56,342 nucleotides of DNA from Sphingomonas sp. SCN 67-18 (GTDB taxonomy: Bacteria; Pseudomonadota; Alphaproteobacteria; Sphingomonadales; Sphingomonadaceae), in contig NZ_MEFG01000022.1 of assembly GCF_001724715.1 (NCBI RefSeq), forward strand, positions 1 through 56,342. The letters run 5' to 3'. Below the pieces are notes generated by a model, which did no database searches, was not told the origin of the DNA, and saw only the letters and a program-made list of their open reading frames with translations. Shown here piece after piece: positions 34,395 through 44,614 of the stretch (position 1 is its first letter; each line of letters starts with the position of its first letter). The translations under genes were made by a program, and so were the position numbers.

Positions 34395-36947
34395 CTACAG
34401 CGTCCGTTCGCGTTCCTCGACCTCGAACGTCTCGAGGAAATCACCCGGCTTGATGTCCGTCGTGGCTTCCAGCGTGACGCCGCACTCAAGGCCGGCGCGG
34501 ACTTCGGCCACATCGTCCTTGAAGCGTCGCAGAGAGGCGATCGACCCGTTGTAGATGATGACATCGTCGCGGGTGATGCGCGCCCGCAACGCCTTGCGGA
34601 TGAAGCCTTCGGTGACGAGCAGGCCCGCCGCCTTGCCGTGCTTGCCGGCGGAAAAGACTTCGCGAATCTCCGCGCGGCCGACGACATGCTCGATCATTTC
34701 CGGGCCGAGCTGGCCGGCCATGCCGGCGCGGATCTCGTCGGTCAGGTGATAGATCACGTCATAATATTTCAGCGCAACGCCGTCGCGGGTGGCGATGTCG
34801 CGCGCCTTGGCGTTGGCCCGCACGTTGAAGCCGATGATCGGCGCGCCGGAAGCAGCCGCCAGCGTCACATCGGATTCGGTGATGCCGCCCACCCCGGCGT
34901 GGAGCACGCGCACCCGGATATCCGCCGTCGAGATCTTGTTCAGCGCGCCGACAATGGCCTCCACCGAACCCTGCACGTCGGCCTTGATGACCAGCGGATA
35001 TTCGATCGCCTGCTTCTCGCGCAGCGCGGAGAACATGGTCTCCAGATTGGCGGGCGCGGATGTCGTGCGCTTGCGGGTGATGACGGAGGCGCGATAGGAG
35101 GCGACCTCGCGGGCGCGGGCCTCATTCTCCACCACCGACAGCGGATCGCCGGCGCCGGGCACGCCCGACAGGCCGAGCACCTCGACCGGGGTCGACGGTC
35201 CGGCTTCCTTCACCTGGCGGCCCTTGTCGTCGATCATCGCGCGGACCTTGCCGCTCTCCGCACCGACCACGAAGATGTCGCCGACGCGCAGCGTGCCGCG
35301 CCGCACCAGGATGGTCGCCACGGGGCCGCGGCCCTTGTCCAGCTTCGCCTCGATCACCGTGCCTTCGGCGGCGCGATCGGGGTTGGCCTTCAGCTCCAGC
35401 ATTTCCGCCTGCAGCGCGATCTTCTCGCCCAGCACGTCAAGGCCGGTGCGCTTCAGGCCGGAGACCTCAACGTCCTGCACGTCGCCGGACATTTCCTCGA
35501 CGATCACCTCGTGCTGCAGCAGCTCCTCGCGGATCTTCTGCGGATTGGCCGCCGGCTTGTCGACCTTGTTGATCGCCACGATCATCGGCACGCCGGCCGC
35601 CTTGGTGTGGTTGATCGCCTCTATCGTCTGCGGTTTCAGGCCATCGTCCGCCGCCACCACCAGGATGACGATGTCGGTGATGTTGGCGCCGCGCTGGCGC
35701 ATTTCGGTAAAGGCTTCATGGCCCGGCGTGTCGAGGAAGGTGATCCGGTCCCCGCTCTTCATCGTCACCTGATAGGCGCCGATATGCTGGGTGATGCCGC
35801 CGGCCTCGCCGGTCGCCACGTCGGTGCCGCGCAGCGCGTCGAGCAGGGACGTCTTGCCGTGGTCGACATGGCCCATGATGGTGACCACCGGCGCGCGGGG
35901 CTTCAGGCTCTCCGGCGCATCGACATCGGCCTCGGCGGCGATGTCCACGTCGGAATCCGACACGCGGTTGATGTTATGGCCGAATTCGGAAACCAGCAGC
36001 TCGGCGGTGTCCTGATCGATCGTCTCGTTGATCGTGACGGGCATGCCCATCTTGAACAGCGCCTTGACGAGATCGGCTCCGCGTTCCGCCATGCGGTTCG
36101 CCAGTTCCTGAACGGTGATCGCTTCCGGCACGTTGACGTCGCGGACCTGCTTGGCCTGCGGCTGGCTGCCGCCGCCATGGGCGCGCCGTTCCTTTTCGCG
36201 GGCGCGCTTCAACGCGGCCAGCGATCGGGCGCGAGCGCCGCCGTCGCCTTCGTTCAGCGCGCGGCTGACCGTCAGCTTGCCGGACTGGCGGCGATCGTCG
36301 CCGCCGCGCGGCGCGCCACGGGCCGGGCGGGCAGGCTCGGGCCGCTTGGGCGGCGCCACGGGCGTGAAGCGGCGCGGCGCGGGGCGGCCGTCGCCGGCGG
36401 CCGCCGGGGCGGACGCTTCGTCTTCCGCCGGCGCGGCTTCCGCGACCGGAGCCGGTTCGGCGGGCGGATTCTTGGCGAGTTCCTCGGCGGCGAGGCGCGC
36501 GGCCTCGTCGGCCTTGCGATTCTCCTCGGCGCGGCGCTTTTCCTCTTCGGTCGCCTCCACCTTGGCGCGGTCCTCGCGGCGGCGCGCTTCCTCCAGCGCG
36601 TTCATCCGCGCTTCCTCGGCCTCGCGCAGCAGCTTGGCCTGCAGTTCCTGGCGCGACAGCAGGCTGGGCGCCGGGGTGGATGCAGGACGCGACGGCGGCG
36701 GCGCGGCCGGGGCGGGCGCGGGGGCAGGCGCGGCAACCGGCTCGGGCGCGCGCGCTTCCTCGGCCGGGGCGGCTTCCGCCTCGCCCGGCTTGCCCAGGAT
36801 GCGCCTGCGCTTCACCTCCACCACCACGGTGTTCGAGCGGCCATGGCTGAAGCTCTGCTTCACCTTGCCCGTCTCCACCGTGCGCTTGAGCCCCAAAGGC
36901 GCCCGCGCTCCCAGCTTCGGCTTATCCGTGTTGTCGATGTCGCTCAT
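34395..36947 (-). CDS. infB: translation initiation factor IF-2
   Basis: GTPase that places initiator fMet-tRNA on the ribosome. A long N-terminal extension (about residues 1-335) is rich in Ala, Glu, Arg and Pro. The G domain follows: [14 protein letters not shown] (G1), DTPGHEAF (G3), NKVD (G4). Two beta-barrel domains and the C2 tRNA-binding domain complete it. Length 850 aa, normal for alphaproteobacteria. The start at 36947 follows the ylxR stop by 17 bases. The low-complexity N-terminus creates long antisense open frames that are not genes. Confidence 0.97.
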   Translation of the reverse strand: MSDIDNTDKPKLGARAPLGLKRTVETGKVKQSFSHGRSNTVVVEVKRRRILGKPGEAEAAPAEEARAPEPVAAPAPAPAPAAPPPSRPASTPAPSLLSRQELQAKLLREAEEARMNALEEARRREDRAKVEATEEEKRRAEENRKADEAARLAAEELAKNPPAEPAPVAEAAPAEDEASAPAAAGDGRPAPRRFTPVAPPKRPEPARPARGAPRGGDDRRQSGKLTVSRALNEGDGGARARSLAALKRAREKERRAHGGGSQPQAKQVRDVNVPEAITVQELANRMAERGADLVKALFKMGMPVTINETIDQDTAELLVSEFGHNINRVSDSDVDIAAEADVDAPESLKPRAPVVTIMGHVDHGKTSLLDALRGTDVATGEAGGITQHIGAYQVTMKSGDRITFLDTPGHEAFTEMRQRGANITDIVILVVAADDGLKPQTIEAINHTKAAGVPMIVAINKVDKPAANPQKIREELLQHEVIVEEMSGDVQDVEVSGLKRTGLDVLGEKIALQAEMLELKANPDRAAEGTVIEAKLDKGRGPVATILVRRGTLRVGDIFVVGAESGKVRAMIDDKGRQVKEAGPSTPVEVLGLSGVPGAGDPLSVVENEARAREVASYRASVITRKRTTSAPANLETMFSALREKQAIEYPLVIKADVQGSVEAIVGALNKISTADIRVRVLHAGVGGITESDVTLAAASGAPIIGFNVRANAKARDIATRDGVALKYYDVIYHLTDEIRAGMAGQLGPEMIEHVVGRAEIREVFSAGKHGKAAGLLVTEGFIRKALRARITRDDVIIYNGSIASLRRFKDDVAEVRAGLECGVTLEATTDIKPGDFLETFEVEERERTL

Positions 36948-36964
36948 GTACTGCTCAAAACCCT

Positions 36965-37666
36965 TCAGTCGTTCTCGTCGATCGGCGCGACAGCATCTTC
37001 AACAGCGGCCGATGAACCCTGCGATCCCGTTTCGCAAGGCTGGCCGTCAAAGTCGCGTCCGATAAAATCATGCCAGCGGGCCAGTGCTTCACGCACCCGC
37101 TCCGCCGCGCCCCGGTCGTTCACGGCAATGTGTACCACATTTTCGCGGCCCAAGGCCAAGGACAATATGGTGCGGGGCAGCGCCAGCACCAACCCCTTCA
37201 GCTCGCTGCCCTCCGAATCGGTGCCGACGCGCAGCGCCTGGTCCAGTTTCCGGCTGCCGTCGACGCCCGCATCTCCGGCATGGAGCAGCAGGTGAACCTG
37301 CCCGCGGCGCGCGGCCGTCTCGATCCGTTCCGATCCCGTCACCAGCGTGCCGCCCCGCGCCTCCAGCCCCAGCCGGTCCAGCGCGTTGCGCCTCAGCGCC
37401 TCGGCGATCCGCGCTCCAAGGTCTGCCGGGATGGTGAAATCGGCGGTCTTGAACGCGCGGGCCAGCGCCCCTTTCAGCTTGCCCTTGTGCTGGGCGGCTT
37501 CCAGCGCGGCGCGATCCACGCCGATCCACGCGCCGCGCCCGGGGGCACGGGCGCGGACGTCGGGCGCAACCGTCCCGTCGGGGCCGAGCGCCAGGCGGAC
37601 CAGCCCGGCGCGCGCGTCCCGTTCACCGCTTAATATGCAGCGCCTTGTGTTCTCATTGGGAGTCAT
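36965..37666 (-). CDS. YlxR-family RNA/DNA-binding protein (DUF448)
   Basis: YlxR domain in the first 85 residues (RRCILSGERDARAGLVRLALGPDG, APGRGAWIGVDRAALE). A second region resembling the ribosomal L7Ae/L30e fold is extended at the end (about 95-190). The usual YlxR is about 90 aa; this 233-aa two-part form is common in alphaproteobacteria. Its start overlaps the nusA stop by 14 bases. A role in nucleoid or transcription control is known for relatives; the exact job here is uncertain. Confidence 0.88.
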   Translation of the reverse strand: MTPNENTRRCILSGERDARAGLVRLALGPDGTVAPDVRARAPGRGAWIGVDRAALEAAQHKGKLKGALARAFKTADFTIPADLGARIAEALRRNALDRLGLEARGGTLVTGSERIETAARRGQVHLLLHAGDAGVDGSRKLDQALRVGTDSEGSELKGLVLALPRTILSLALGRENVVHIAVNDRGAAERVREALARWHDFIGRDFDGQPCETGSQGSSAAVEDAVAPIDEND

Positions 37667-39263
37667 CCGCTGCTGCGTCCTCCCCGGAATCGCCCGCTTC
37701 GTCCTCGAACCAGTGGGCGCGGGCCGCCATGATGATCTCGTTGCCCTGTTCTTCGCTCAGGCCATATTCGGCCAGCACGCCGCCCTTGTCCTCCGGCCGG
37801 CTGTTTTCGGCGCGGCGGCGCGGCTCGACCCGCTTTTTCTGGACCAGCTCGTCGGTGGCGAGATCGGCCAGGTCGTCGAGCGTCAATATGCCCGCCTTGC
37901 CCAGCGTCACCAGCATCGCCTCGGTGATATAGGGCATGGCGGCCAGCGCGTCCTCGACGCCCAGGGCGCGGCGTTCGGCGCGGTTGGCCTCTTCCCGGCG
38001 TTCCAGCGCCTCGGTGGCGCGGCTCTGCAGTTCGGCGGCCAGCTCGTCGTCGAATCCTTCGATCGAGGCGATCTCGTCCACCTCGACATAGGCCACTTCC
38101 TCCAGCGCGCCGAAGCCCTCGGCGACCAGCAGCTGGGCCAGCGTCTCGTCCACGTCCAGCTCGTTCTGGAACATTTCGGAGCGTTCGGTGAACTCGCGCT
38201 GCCGCTTCTCGCTGGCGTCGGCCTCGGTCAGGATGTCGATGGCGGATCCGGTCAGCTGGCTGGCCAGGCGGACATTCTGGCCGCGCCGGCCGATGGCGAG
38301 CGACAGCTGGTCGTCCGGCACCACCACCTCGATGCGGCTTTCCTCCTCGTCGATGACGACGCGGGCCACGGTGGCGGGCTGCAGCGCGTTGACCACGAAG
38401 GTCGCCGTGTCTTCCGACCAGGGGATGATGTCGATCTTCTCGCCCTGCATTTCCTGCACCACCGCCTGGACGCGGCTGCCCTTCATGCCGACGCAGGCGC
38501 CGACCGGGTCGATCGACGAATCATGGCTGATCACGCCGATTTTCGCGCGGCTGCCCGGATCACGGGCAGCGGCCTTGATCTCGATGATGCCGTCATAGAT
38601 TTCCGGCACTTCCTGGGCGAACAGCTTTTTCATGAAATCCGGGTGCGCGCGCGACAGGAAGATCTGCGGCCCGCGATTCTCGCGGCGGACGTTGAGGATC
38701 AGCGAACGGACGCGGTCGCCCACGCGCACCACCTCGCGCGGGATCTGCGCGTCGCGGCGGATGACGCCCTCGGCGCGGCCCAGATCGACGACGACATGGC
38801 CGAATTCCACCCGCTTGACGACGCCGGTGATGATTTCCCCGGCGCGGTCCTTGAATTCCTCATATTGCCGTTCGCGCTCGGCATCGCGCACCTTCTGGAA
38901 GATCACCTGCTTGGCGGCCTGCGCGGCGATGCGGCCGAACTCGATCGGCGGCAGCGGATCGACGATGAAGTCGCCCACGGACGCGCCGGGCTGAAGCTTC
39001 TCGGCTTCCTTCAGGTTGACCTGCTTGAAATAATCCTCGACCGCCTCGACCACCTCGACGACGCGCCACAGGCGAAGATCGCCGGTATTGGCGTCCAGCT
39101 TGGCCCGGATGTCGTTTTCCGCGCCGTAGCGCGCGCGGGCGGCGCGCTGGATCGCGTCCTCCATCGCCTCGATGACGATAGCCTTGTCGATCAGCTTTTC
39201 CTTGGCGACCGAATCGGCGATCGCGATGAGTTCTGCACGGTTGGCAGTGACGGCGGTGGCCAT
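37653..39263 (-). CDS. nusA: transcription termination/antitermination protein NusA
   Basis: Binds RNA polymerase to modulate pausing, termination and antitermination. Order: N-terminal polymerase-binding domain, S1 domain ([21 protein letters not shown]), two KH domains ([38 protein letters not shown]), then an acidic region with two helix-hairpin repeats. Length 536 aa from the ATG at 39263, which matches homologs ([20 protein letters not shown]); an upstream in-frame start is rejected. Confidence 0.96.
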   Translation of the reverse strand: MATAVTANRAELIAIADSVAKEKLIDKAIVIEAMEDAIQRAARARYGAENDIRAKLDANTGDLRLWRVVEVVEAVEDYFKQVNLKEAEKLQPGASVGDFIVDPLPPIEFGRIAAQAAKQVIFQKVRDAERERQYEEFKDRAGEIITGVVKRVEFGHVVVDLGRAEGVIRRDAQIPREVVRVGDRVRSLILNVRRENRGPQIFLSRAHPDFMKKLFAQEVPEIYDGIIEIKAAARDPGSRAKIGVISHDSSIDPVGACVGMKGSRVQAVVQEMQGEKIDIIPWSEDTATFVVNALQPATVARVVIDEEESRIEVVVPDDQLSLAIGRRGQNVRLASQLTGSAIDILTEADASEKRQREFTERSEMFQNELDVDETLAQLLVAEGFGALEEVAYVEVDEIASIEGFDDELAAELQSRATEALERREEANRAERRALGVEDALAAMPYITEAMLVTLGKAGILTLDDLADLATDELVQKKRVEPRRRAENSRPEDKGGVLAEYGLSEEQGNEIIMAARAHWFEDEAGDSGEDAAADDSQ

Positions 39264-39273
39264 GTCCTTAGTC

Positions 39274-39798
39274 CTATCCTTCAACCTGAATATTGTCCGC
39301 GCCCTCGGCGGAAAGCGGCGCCGTGGCGGCGATGAGCCTGTCGGTGATGAGCAGCTTTGCATGGCTCACCGCGTCGAAGGCGACGCTCATGCGGCCATGC
39401 TTGCCCATGTCGACGGTGATGGTCTGCCCGTCCACGCCGGCCAGCACCCCGGTCAACTGCTTGCGGCCGTCCTGCGGCTCGGCAAGGTTGATCCGCGCTT
39501 CATGGCCGGCCCAGTCGGCATAATCGGAAAGCCGGGTGAGCGGCCGGTCTATGCCCGGCGAGCTGACTTCCAGCCGATAGGCGTCGGCAATAGGATCGAC
39601 CTCGTCGAACAGCGCCGAGATGCGCCGCGACAGGGCGGCGCAATCGTCGATGGTCAATTGCCGGGTGTCGGGCCGTTCCGCCATGATCTGCAGGGTCGGG
39701 TCGCTCGTGCCGCCCAGCATCTTCACGCGCACCAGGGCGAAGCCGAGGGCCTTCGCCTCCGGCTCGATCAGCGTCGTCAATGCGGCGATATCCGCCAT
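39274..39798 (-). CDS. rimP: ribosome maturation factor RimP
   Basis: Helps assemble the 30S subunit. The N-terminal alpha/beta domain contains LIEPEAKALGFALVRVKMLGG, MAERPDTRQLTIDDCAALSRRISALFDEVDPIADAYRLEVSSPGIDRPL in part, with the family signature SSPGIDRPL. The C-terminal Sm-like barrel follows. Length 174 aa. First gene of the nusA operon, 10 bases before nusA; the promoter should lie in the 217-bp gap to the divergent sugar dehydrogenase. Confidence 0.95.
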   Translation of the reverse strand: MADIAALTTLIEPEAKALGFALVRVKMLGGTSDPTLQIMAERPDTRQLTIDDCAALSRRISALFDEVDPIADAYRLEVSSPGIDRPLTRLSDYADWAGHEARINLAEPQDGRKQLTGVLAGVDGQTITVDMGKHGRMSVAFDAVSHAKLLITDRLIAATAPLSAEGADNIQVEG

Positions 39799-40015
39799 GC
39801 GTCTTTCCCGTGCCCAAACATGCGTCTCTGGCGCCGGTCCCCGGGGGAACCGACCTCAACATTGTTACCGATGTCGAGAAGTGATCGCGATATAGGCCAA
39901 TCCGCCGCCAGCGGCAAGGGCGCATGGCCGGTGCCCGCGGTGCGCCGGTGACGGGCTTGCCGCCCGCGCCCCGGCGGGCGACAGTCCGGTGCCTGTGATG
40001 ATTCGGGAGCACCCC

Positions 40016-41149
40016 ATGCCGCGATCCCTCTCTCTCCTCGTCCTGCCGCTGGCCCTGATGGCGTGCGGCGGCCAGGCGGACGATGTTCAGGCGGCGGCGG
40101 ACGATGGCGCGCTGCCCTTCACCGTCACCACCGTGGCCGACCTCGATTCGCCCTGGGCGATGACCTTTCTTCCCGACGGGCGGCTGCTGATCACCGAGAA
40201 GCGCGGCAGGCTGCTGCTGATGAACCCGGCCGATGCGCAGTTCAAGGATGTGTCCGGCATCCCGCCGGTCGACAGCGCGGTGCAGGGCGGGCTGATGGAT
40301 GTCGTGCTCCACCCGAAATTCGCCGAGAATGGCTGGATTTATTTCAGCTACTCCGCGCGCGCCGCGGACGGGAAGGGCGTGGTGCTGGCGCGGGGCCGCT
40401 TCGTCGACGGCGCATCGCCGGCGCTCGTCGATGTGACCGAGCTGTTCCGCGCCACGCCGTTCGTGTCGGGCAGCGGCCATTATTCCGGGCGCATCGCCTT
40501 TTCGCCCGACGGCCATCTCTTTTTCACCAATGGCGAGCGGCAGAAATTCGATCCCGCGCAGGACCCGAAGGCGACGCTGGGCAAGGTGCTGCGGCTGAAC
40601 GATGACGGCACGCCCGCCGCCGGCAATCCCCTTGCGGCCAGGGGTTTTCATCCCGCCATCTGGTCCTATGGCCACCGCAACCTGCTGGGCATCGCCTTCG
40701 ATGCGGAGGGGAATTTGTGGGAGCAGGAAATGGGGCCGGAGGGCGGCGACGAGGTCAACCTGATCCTGCCGGGCCGCAACTATGGCTATCCCCGCGTCTC
40801 CAACGGCAGCCATTATGGCGGCGCGCCGATTCCCGACCACAGCCCCGGCGACGGCTATGAAGCGCCGAAACTGTGGTGGAATCCCTCCATCTCGCCGGGC
40901 GGGCTGATGATCTATTCCGGCGCCATGTTCCCGCAATGGCAGGGCGACGCCTTCATCGGCGGCCTGTCCGGCCAGGCGCTGATCCGCGTCGCGCTGAACG
41001 GCACGGACGCGCGCAAGGGCGATCAATGGGACATGGGCATGCGCATCCGCGAGGCCGAACAGGGACCGGACGGCGCGATCTGGCTGATCGAGGACGGCAC
41101 CGAAGGCGGGCAGGGCAAGCTGATGAAGCTGACCCCGAAACAGGGATAG
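40016..41149 (+). CDS. PQQ-dependent aldose sugar dehydrogenase-type lipoprotein (YliI/Asd-like)
   Basis: Six-bladed beta-propeller of the soluble glucose dehydrogenase family, oxidising aldoses in the periplasm with PQQ. The signal ends LALMACGG, a lipobox. SPWAMTFLPDGRLLITEKRGRL, GGLMDVVLHPKFAENGWIYFSYS, SYGHRNLLGIAFD, EMGPEGGDEVNLI and the NYGYP segment are conserved in the YliI group. The ATG at 40016 with GGGAG upstream is used. Length 377 aa. No PQQ synthesis genes are in the window. Confidence 0.92.
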   Translation: MPRSLSLLVLPLALMACGGQADDVQAAADDGALPFTVTTVADLDSPWAMTFLPDGRLLITEKRGRLLLMNPADAQFKDVSGIPPVDSAVQGGLMDVVLHPKFAENGWIYFSYSARAADGKGVVLARGRFVDGASPALVDVTELFRATPFVSGSGHYSGRIAFSPDGHLFFTNGERQKFDPAQDPKATLGKVLRLNDDGTPAAGNPLAARGFHPAIWSYGHRNLLGIAFDAEGNLWEQEMGPEGGDEVNLILPGRNYGYPRVSNGSHYGGAPIPDHSPGDGYEAPKLWWNPSISPGGLMIYSGAMFPQWQGDAFIGGLSGQALIRVALNGTDARKGDQWDMGMRIREAEQGPDGAIWLIEDGTEGGQGKLMKLTPKQG

Positions 41150-41184
41150 GGCGGGCCGCGTGGACGGAACGGGAGGACGGGAAA

Positions 41185-41535
41185 ATGGCGTTCGAGGGTA
41201 GCTGCCACTGCGGTGCGGTGGCGTTCCGGGTGGATCGGGACGAGCCGGCGGAGGCGATCAGCTGCAACTGCTCGCACTGCCGCCGCAAGGGTTTCCTGCT
41301 TGCCTTCGTGCCTGCCGGCGCGCTCACCGTGACGCGGGGCGAGGACGCGCTCACCGATTATTATTTCAACAGACACGCCATCGCCCACCGCTTCTGCGCC
41401 ACCTGCGGCTGCCAGCCTTTCGGCCGGGGCAAGGGACCGGGCGGCGTCGAGATGGCGGCGGTCAACCTGCGCTGCGTGCCCGCGATCGACCTTGACGGCC
41501 TGACGATCCGGCAGGTGGACGGCGCCAGCGCCTGA
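41185..41535 (+). CDS. GFA-family (CENP-V fold) zinc protein
   Basis: Small zinc protein of 116 aa related to glutathione-dependent formaldehyde-activating enzyme. Zinc cysteines are in CHCG, CNCSHCRRKG and CATCGCQPFG, all intact. Substrate of this subgroup is unknown; true Gfa activity is not assured. The ATG at 41185 has GGAGGACGGG upstream, 35 bases after the sugar dehydrogenase stop, so both may be co-transcribed. Confidence 0.92.
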   Translation: MAFEGSCHCGAVAFRVDRDEPAEAISCNCSHCRRKGFLLAFVPAGALTVTRGEDALTDYYFNRHAIAHRFCATCGCQPFGRGKGPGGVEMAAVNLRCVPAIDLDGLTIRQVDGASA

Positions 41536-41550
41536 ACGCTGCGCGGGGCG

Positions 41551-42231
41551 TCAGGCCCGCCGGTAGCGGAAGTACCAGACCTCGTGCCCCTTGCGGCGCG
41601 CCTTGCGTTCGTAGCGGGTTTCCGGCCAGTCGGCGGGGCGGGTGAGGAAATCGCCGGGCGTTTCCGCCAGCCAGCTGAAATCGCGGCGCTGGTCCATGAT
41701 CATCATCGCCCAGCGGCAATAGGTTGGGTCGTCCGTGCCCAGCCGGAATTCGCCGCCCGGTTTCAGCTTGGCGGCGATCAGGTCCATCGGCCCGTGGTTT
41801 ATCATCCGCCGCTTGGCATGGCGCGCCTTGGGCCATGGGTCCGGGTGCAGCAGGTAAAGCCGGTCCAGCGACGCATCCGGCAACCGCTCCAGCACCAGCA
41901 GCGCATCGCCCATGTGCAGGCGGATATTGGGCAGCCCGCGTTCGTCGATCTTGGTCAGCGCGCCGACCACGCCGTTGATGAAGGGCTCACAGCCGATGAA
42001 GCCGGTGCCGGGCCGCGTCTCCGCCTGGTCGGCCAGATGTTCGCCGCTGCCGAAGCCGATCTCGAATTCCAGCGGGCGCTGTTCCCCGAACAGCCGGGCC
42101 GCATCCAGCGGGCCGTCTTCCGGCACGGACAGGCGCGGCAGCAACTCCTCCACCAGCGCGGCCTGCCCCGCGCGCAGCTTATGTCCCTGGCGGCGGCCGT
42201 AAAGCCGGCGGATGGTGGTCGGATCGTTCAT
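41551..42231 (-). CDS. trmB: tRNA (guanine-N7-)-methyltransferase TrmB
   Basis: Methylates G46 of tRNAs with SAM. The SAM site is LEFEIGFGSGEHLADQA; HPDPWPKARHAKRRM and the C-terminal T-Y/F-E-like segment TRYERKARRKG are signatures. Length 226 aa. It lies on the minus strand downstream of metK, the SAM synthase gene, as often in sphingomonads, but a secreted-protein gene stands between. Confidence 0.95.
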   Translation of the reverse strand: MNDPTTIRRLYGRRQGHKLRAGQAALVEELLPRLSVPEDGPLDAARLFGEQRPLEFEIGFGSGEHLADQAETRPGTGFIGCEPFINGVVGALTKIDERGLPNIRLHMGDALLVLERLPDASLDRLYLLHPDPWPKARHAKRRMINHGPMDLIAAKLKPGGEFRLGTDDPTYCRWAMMIMDQRRDFSWLAETPGDFLTRPADWPETRYERKARRKGHEVWYFRYRRA

Positions 42232-42275
42232 CGCCGCCGGCTAGGGAAAAGTGGCGGCGCCGTCAAAGGCCGGTT

Positions 42276-43265
42276 TCACCGCTTGCAGGGCTTGCCTTCA
42301 TATTGCTGGCGGTGAAGATCATATTCGCGGCCGTTGAAGCGCCACACCGGGAAGCAGAATCCCGGCCCGCCCAGTTCGATGTCCGGCCAGCCGCCGACGC
42401 CCCTGGTCTTCAATATGTTCGGTATGCCTTGCCCGCCCGCGCCGGGGACGGAACGCCATTGGCCGTCCGCGCCCTTGGTGACCAGCTGGAAGCCCGCGCC
42501 GGTCATGCCGTAGCAGAAGGTGCCGCCTTGCAGCACCATCGCCTCCTGCCGCCCATCGCCGTTCAGGTCGCCCGGATTCTCGATCGTCGCCTGTTCTTTA
42601 TGCGGGTCCTCGGCGCAGAGGGACCAGCCATTGCCCAGCCGCTCCGCCCCCGCCGCACGGAAGATGGCGGTCCGTTCGGCGGCGGGAAACGGCGTGCCGG
42701 CCGCCAGAACGGCGGCGGCGGGTGCGGCCGGTTTTGGAGCGGGGGCGGGCGCTGCGCCGGGCTTTGCCGCCGCGCCGGGTTTCGCCGCGGGCGCCGGCTT
42801 GGGCGGGGCCGCGGCGGCCGCGCCTTCGCAGGGGCCGGCCGGCATGTAGCGGGTGCCGTCATAGCGATAGGGCCGGGTGCAGCCGCGATCCGTGACCTTC
42901 ATGTCGAACCAGCCGGCGGTCGTCGCGCGTTGCGCCTGGATCAACCCCGCGCCGCGGATCACGGAGCGCCACTTGCCGGTCGCGTCCCTGGTCAGCACCG
43001 CGAAATAGCGGCCGTCGCCGCCATAGCAGGCGGGGTTGGCGTCCACCATCAGCGCCTCGGGCCGTCCGTCTCCATTCAGGTCGACGAAGGTGCTGCCGGG
43101 CTGGGCCGGGCGGCCGCAGCTGTTGGTGGGCCGGTCCGCGACGATCGGGAAGCCGGCCGCGCCGTACAGCTGGGCGGCCTCCGCCTTCTTCATCGCCGGC
43201 ATCTGGGCGATGGCGGGGGTGAAGGGCAACAGGGCGGCGGACAGGATCAGGGAACCACGGATCAT
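42276..43265 (-). CDS. secreted protein with internal duplication, unknown function
   Basis: Signal peptide (MIRGSLILSAALLPFTPAIA) then two homologous modules joined by a Pro/Ala/Lys linker (about residues 150-195). Each module carries an early Cys, a calcium-loop-like DLNGDGRPEA or DLNGDGRQEA, then CYGG or CYGM, a KWRSV or QWRSV strand, a GWFD or GWPD turn and a last Cys near its end. This resembles single FG-GAP/VCBS-type blades with disulfides. I do not recognise a named family. Export to the periplasm or outside is likely; function unknown. Confidence 0.82.
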   Translation of the reverse strand: MIRGSLILSAALLPFTPAIAQMPAMKKAEAAQLYGAAGFPIVADRPTNSCGRPAQPGSTFVDLNGDGRPEALMVDANPACYGGDGRYFAVLTRDATGKWRSVIRGAGLIQAQRATTAGWFDMKVTDRGCTRPYRYDGTRYMPAGPCEGAAAAAPPKPAPAAKPGAAAKPGAAPAPAPKPAAPAAAVLAAGTPFPAAERTAIFRAAGAERLGNGWSLCAEDPHKEQATIENPGDLNGDGRQEAMVLQGGTFCYGMTGAGFQLVTKGADGQWRSVPGAGGQGIPNILKTRGVGGWPDIELGGPGFCFPVWRFNGREYDLHRQQYEGKPCKR

Positions 43266-43321
43266 CGGCTGCTCTCCAGTCGGCGTGGGCGAATCGTTAC
43301 GCCCACGCCTACCATAGAATC

Positions 43322-43346
43322 CGCCGGAATCGCCGCGATTCTGCGG
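43322..43346 (-). terminator. hairpin just past metK
   Basis: GAATCG-CCG-CGATTC (43327-43341) with further GC pairing outside (CCGC/GCGG), 10 bases past the metK stop. No clear T run, so terminator function is uncertain. Confidence 0.4.
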
Positions 43347-43351
43347 CTGTG

Positions 43352-44539
43352 TCAGAGCGCCTGCTTCAGCGCGTCGACCAGATCGGTTTTTTCCCAGGTA
43401 AAATAATCACCTTCCGCCTTGCGCCCGAAATGGCCGTAGGCGGCGGTGCGCTGATAGATCGGCTTGTTCAGCGCCAGATGGGTGCGGATGCCCTTGGGGG
43501 TCAGCCGGACGAGTTCGGGCAGCACCGCCTCGATCCGCGATTCGGCGACGGTGCCGGTGCCGTGCGTATCGACGTAGAGCGACAGCGGCTCGGCCACACC
43601 GATCGCATAGCTGAGCTGGATGGTGCAGCGCGTGGCAAGGCCCGCGGCGACGATGTTCTTGGCCATGTAGCGGCTGACATAGGCGGCGGAGCGGTCCACT
43701 TTGGTCGGGTCCTTGCCCGAAAAAGCGCCGCCGCCGTGCGGGGCGGCCCCGCCATAGGTGTCGACGATGATCTTGCGCCCGGTCAGCCCGGCGTCGCCGT
43801 CCGGCCCGCCGATCACGAACAGGCCGGTGGGGTTGACGAAGATTGCGTCGTCGCCCGGCACCCAGCCCTTGGGCAGGATGTCGTTGAACACGCCCTTCAC
43901 ATAATCGCGCAGCACCCGCTGATCCACGCCCTCGACATGCTGGGTGGAGACGACCAGCGCCGTCGCCCGCACCGGCTTTTCATTCTCATAGGCCAGCGTC
44001 ACCTGGCTCTTGGCGTCCGGCTCCAGAAAGTCGACATGCCTGTTGTGGCGGTCGTCGGCCAGCCGCTGCAGGATGCGGTGGGAATAATAGAGCGTCGCCG
44101 GCATCAGGTCCGGCGTCTCGTCGCTGGCATAGCCGAACATGATACCCTGGTCGCCGGCGCCTTCATCCTTGTTGCCGTTCTCGTCCACGCCCATCGCGAT
44201 ATGGGCGGATTGCGGATGCAGGTGGTTGGAGAATTCCGCCTTTTCCCAGTGAAAGCCTTCCTGCTCATAACCGATGCGCTTCACGGTGGCGCGGGCGGCC
44301 GCCTCGATCTCGGCCTGCGCCGCCGGCGTCAGCACCCCGGCATCGTCCATGATGCCCTTGCAGCGGATTTCGCCGGCCAGGATGATGCGGTTGGTGGTCG
44401 TCATCGTCTCGCAAGCGACGCGCGCTTCCGGGTCCTTCGACAGGAAAAGATCGACGACGGCATCGGAAATCTGGTCCGAAACCTTGTCCGGATGGCCTTC
44501 GGAAACCGATTCGGAGGTAAAGAGGAAATTGGAACGCAT
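43352..44539 (-). CDS. metK: S-adenosylmethionine synthase MetK
   Basis: Makes SAM from methionine and [24 protein letters not shown] at the start, [10 protein letters not shown] in the middle, and [19 protein letters not shown] near the end are family signatures. Length 395 aa from the ATG at 44539 (a GTG lies just before it). It links to the methionine salvage cluster at 23-27 kb, since salvage starts from methylthioadenosine made from SAM. 75 bp separate it from lnt upstream. Confidence 0.97.
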   Translation of the reverse strand: MRSNFLFTSESVSEGHPDKVSDQISDAVVDLFLSKDPEARVACETMTTTNRIILAGEIRCKGIMDDAGVLTPAAQAEIEAAARATVKRIGYEQEGFHWEKAEFSNHLHPQSAHIAMGVDENGNKDEGAGDQGIMFGYASDETPDLMPATLYYSHRILQRLADDRHNRHVDFLEPDAKSQVTLAYENEKPVRATALVVSTQHVEGVDQRVLRDYVKGVFNDILPKGWVPGDDAIFVNPTGLFVIGGPDGDAGLTGRKIIVDTYGGAAPHGGGAFSGKDPTKVDRSAAYVSRYMAKNIVAAGLATRCTIQLSYAIGVAEPLSLYVDTHGTGTVAESRIEAVLPELVRLTPKGIRTHLALNKPIYQRTAAYGHFGRKAEGDYFTWEKTDLVDALKQAL

Positions 44540-44614
44540 CACGGGTCCTGCTTGCTGGACGATCCCTCCGGACGCTCGACGAACCGGATATAAAGGATTC
44601 GTTATGTCCGCTCC

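Noticed and set aside
34368-37295. 975-codon plus-strand frame opposite infB
   Set aside because: Shadow of the infB coding sequence, whose GTPase motifs are on the minus strand.
44540-44614. Possible SAM riboswitch upstream of metK
   Set aside because: A few GGAGGGA-like bases recall SAM-I, but the required helices and conserved core are not there in this 75-bp gap.
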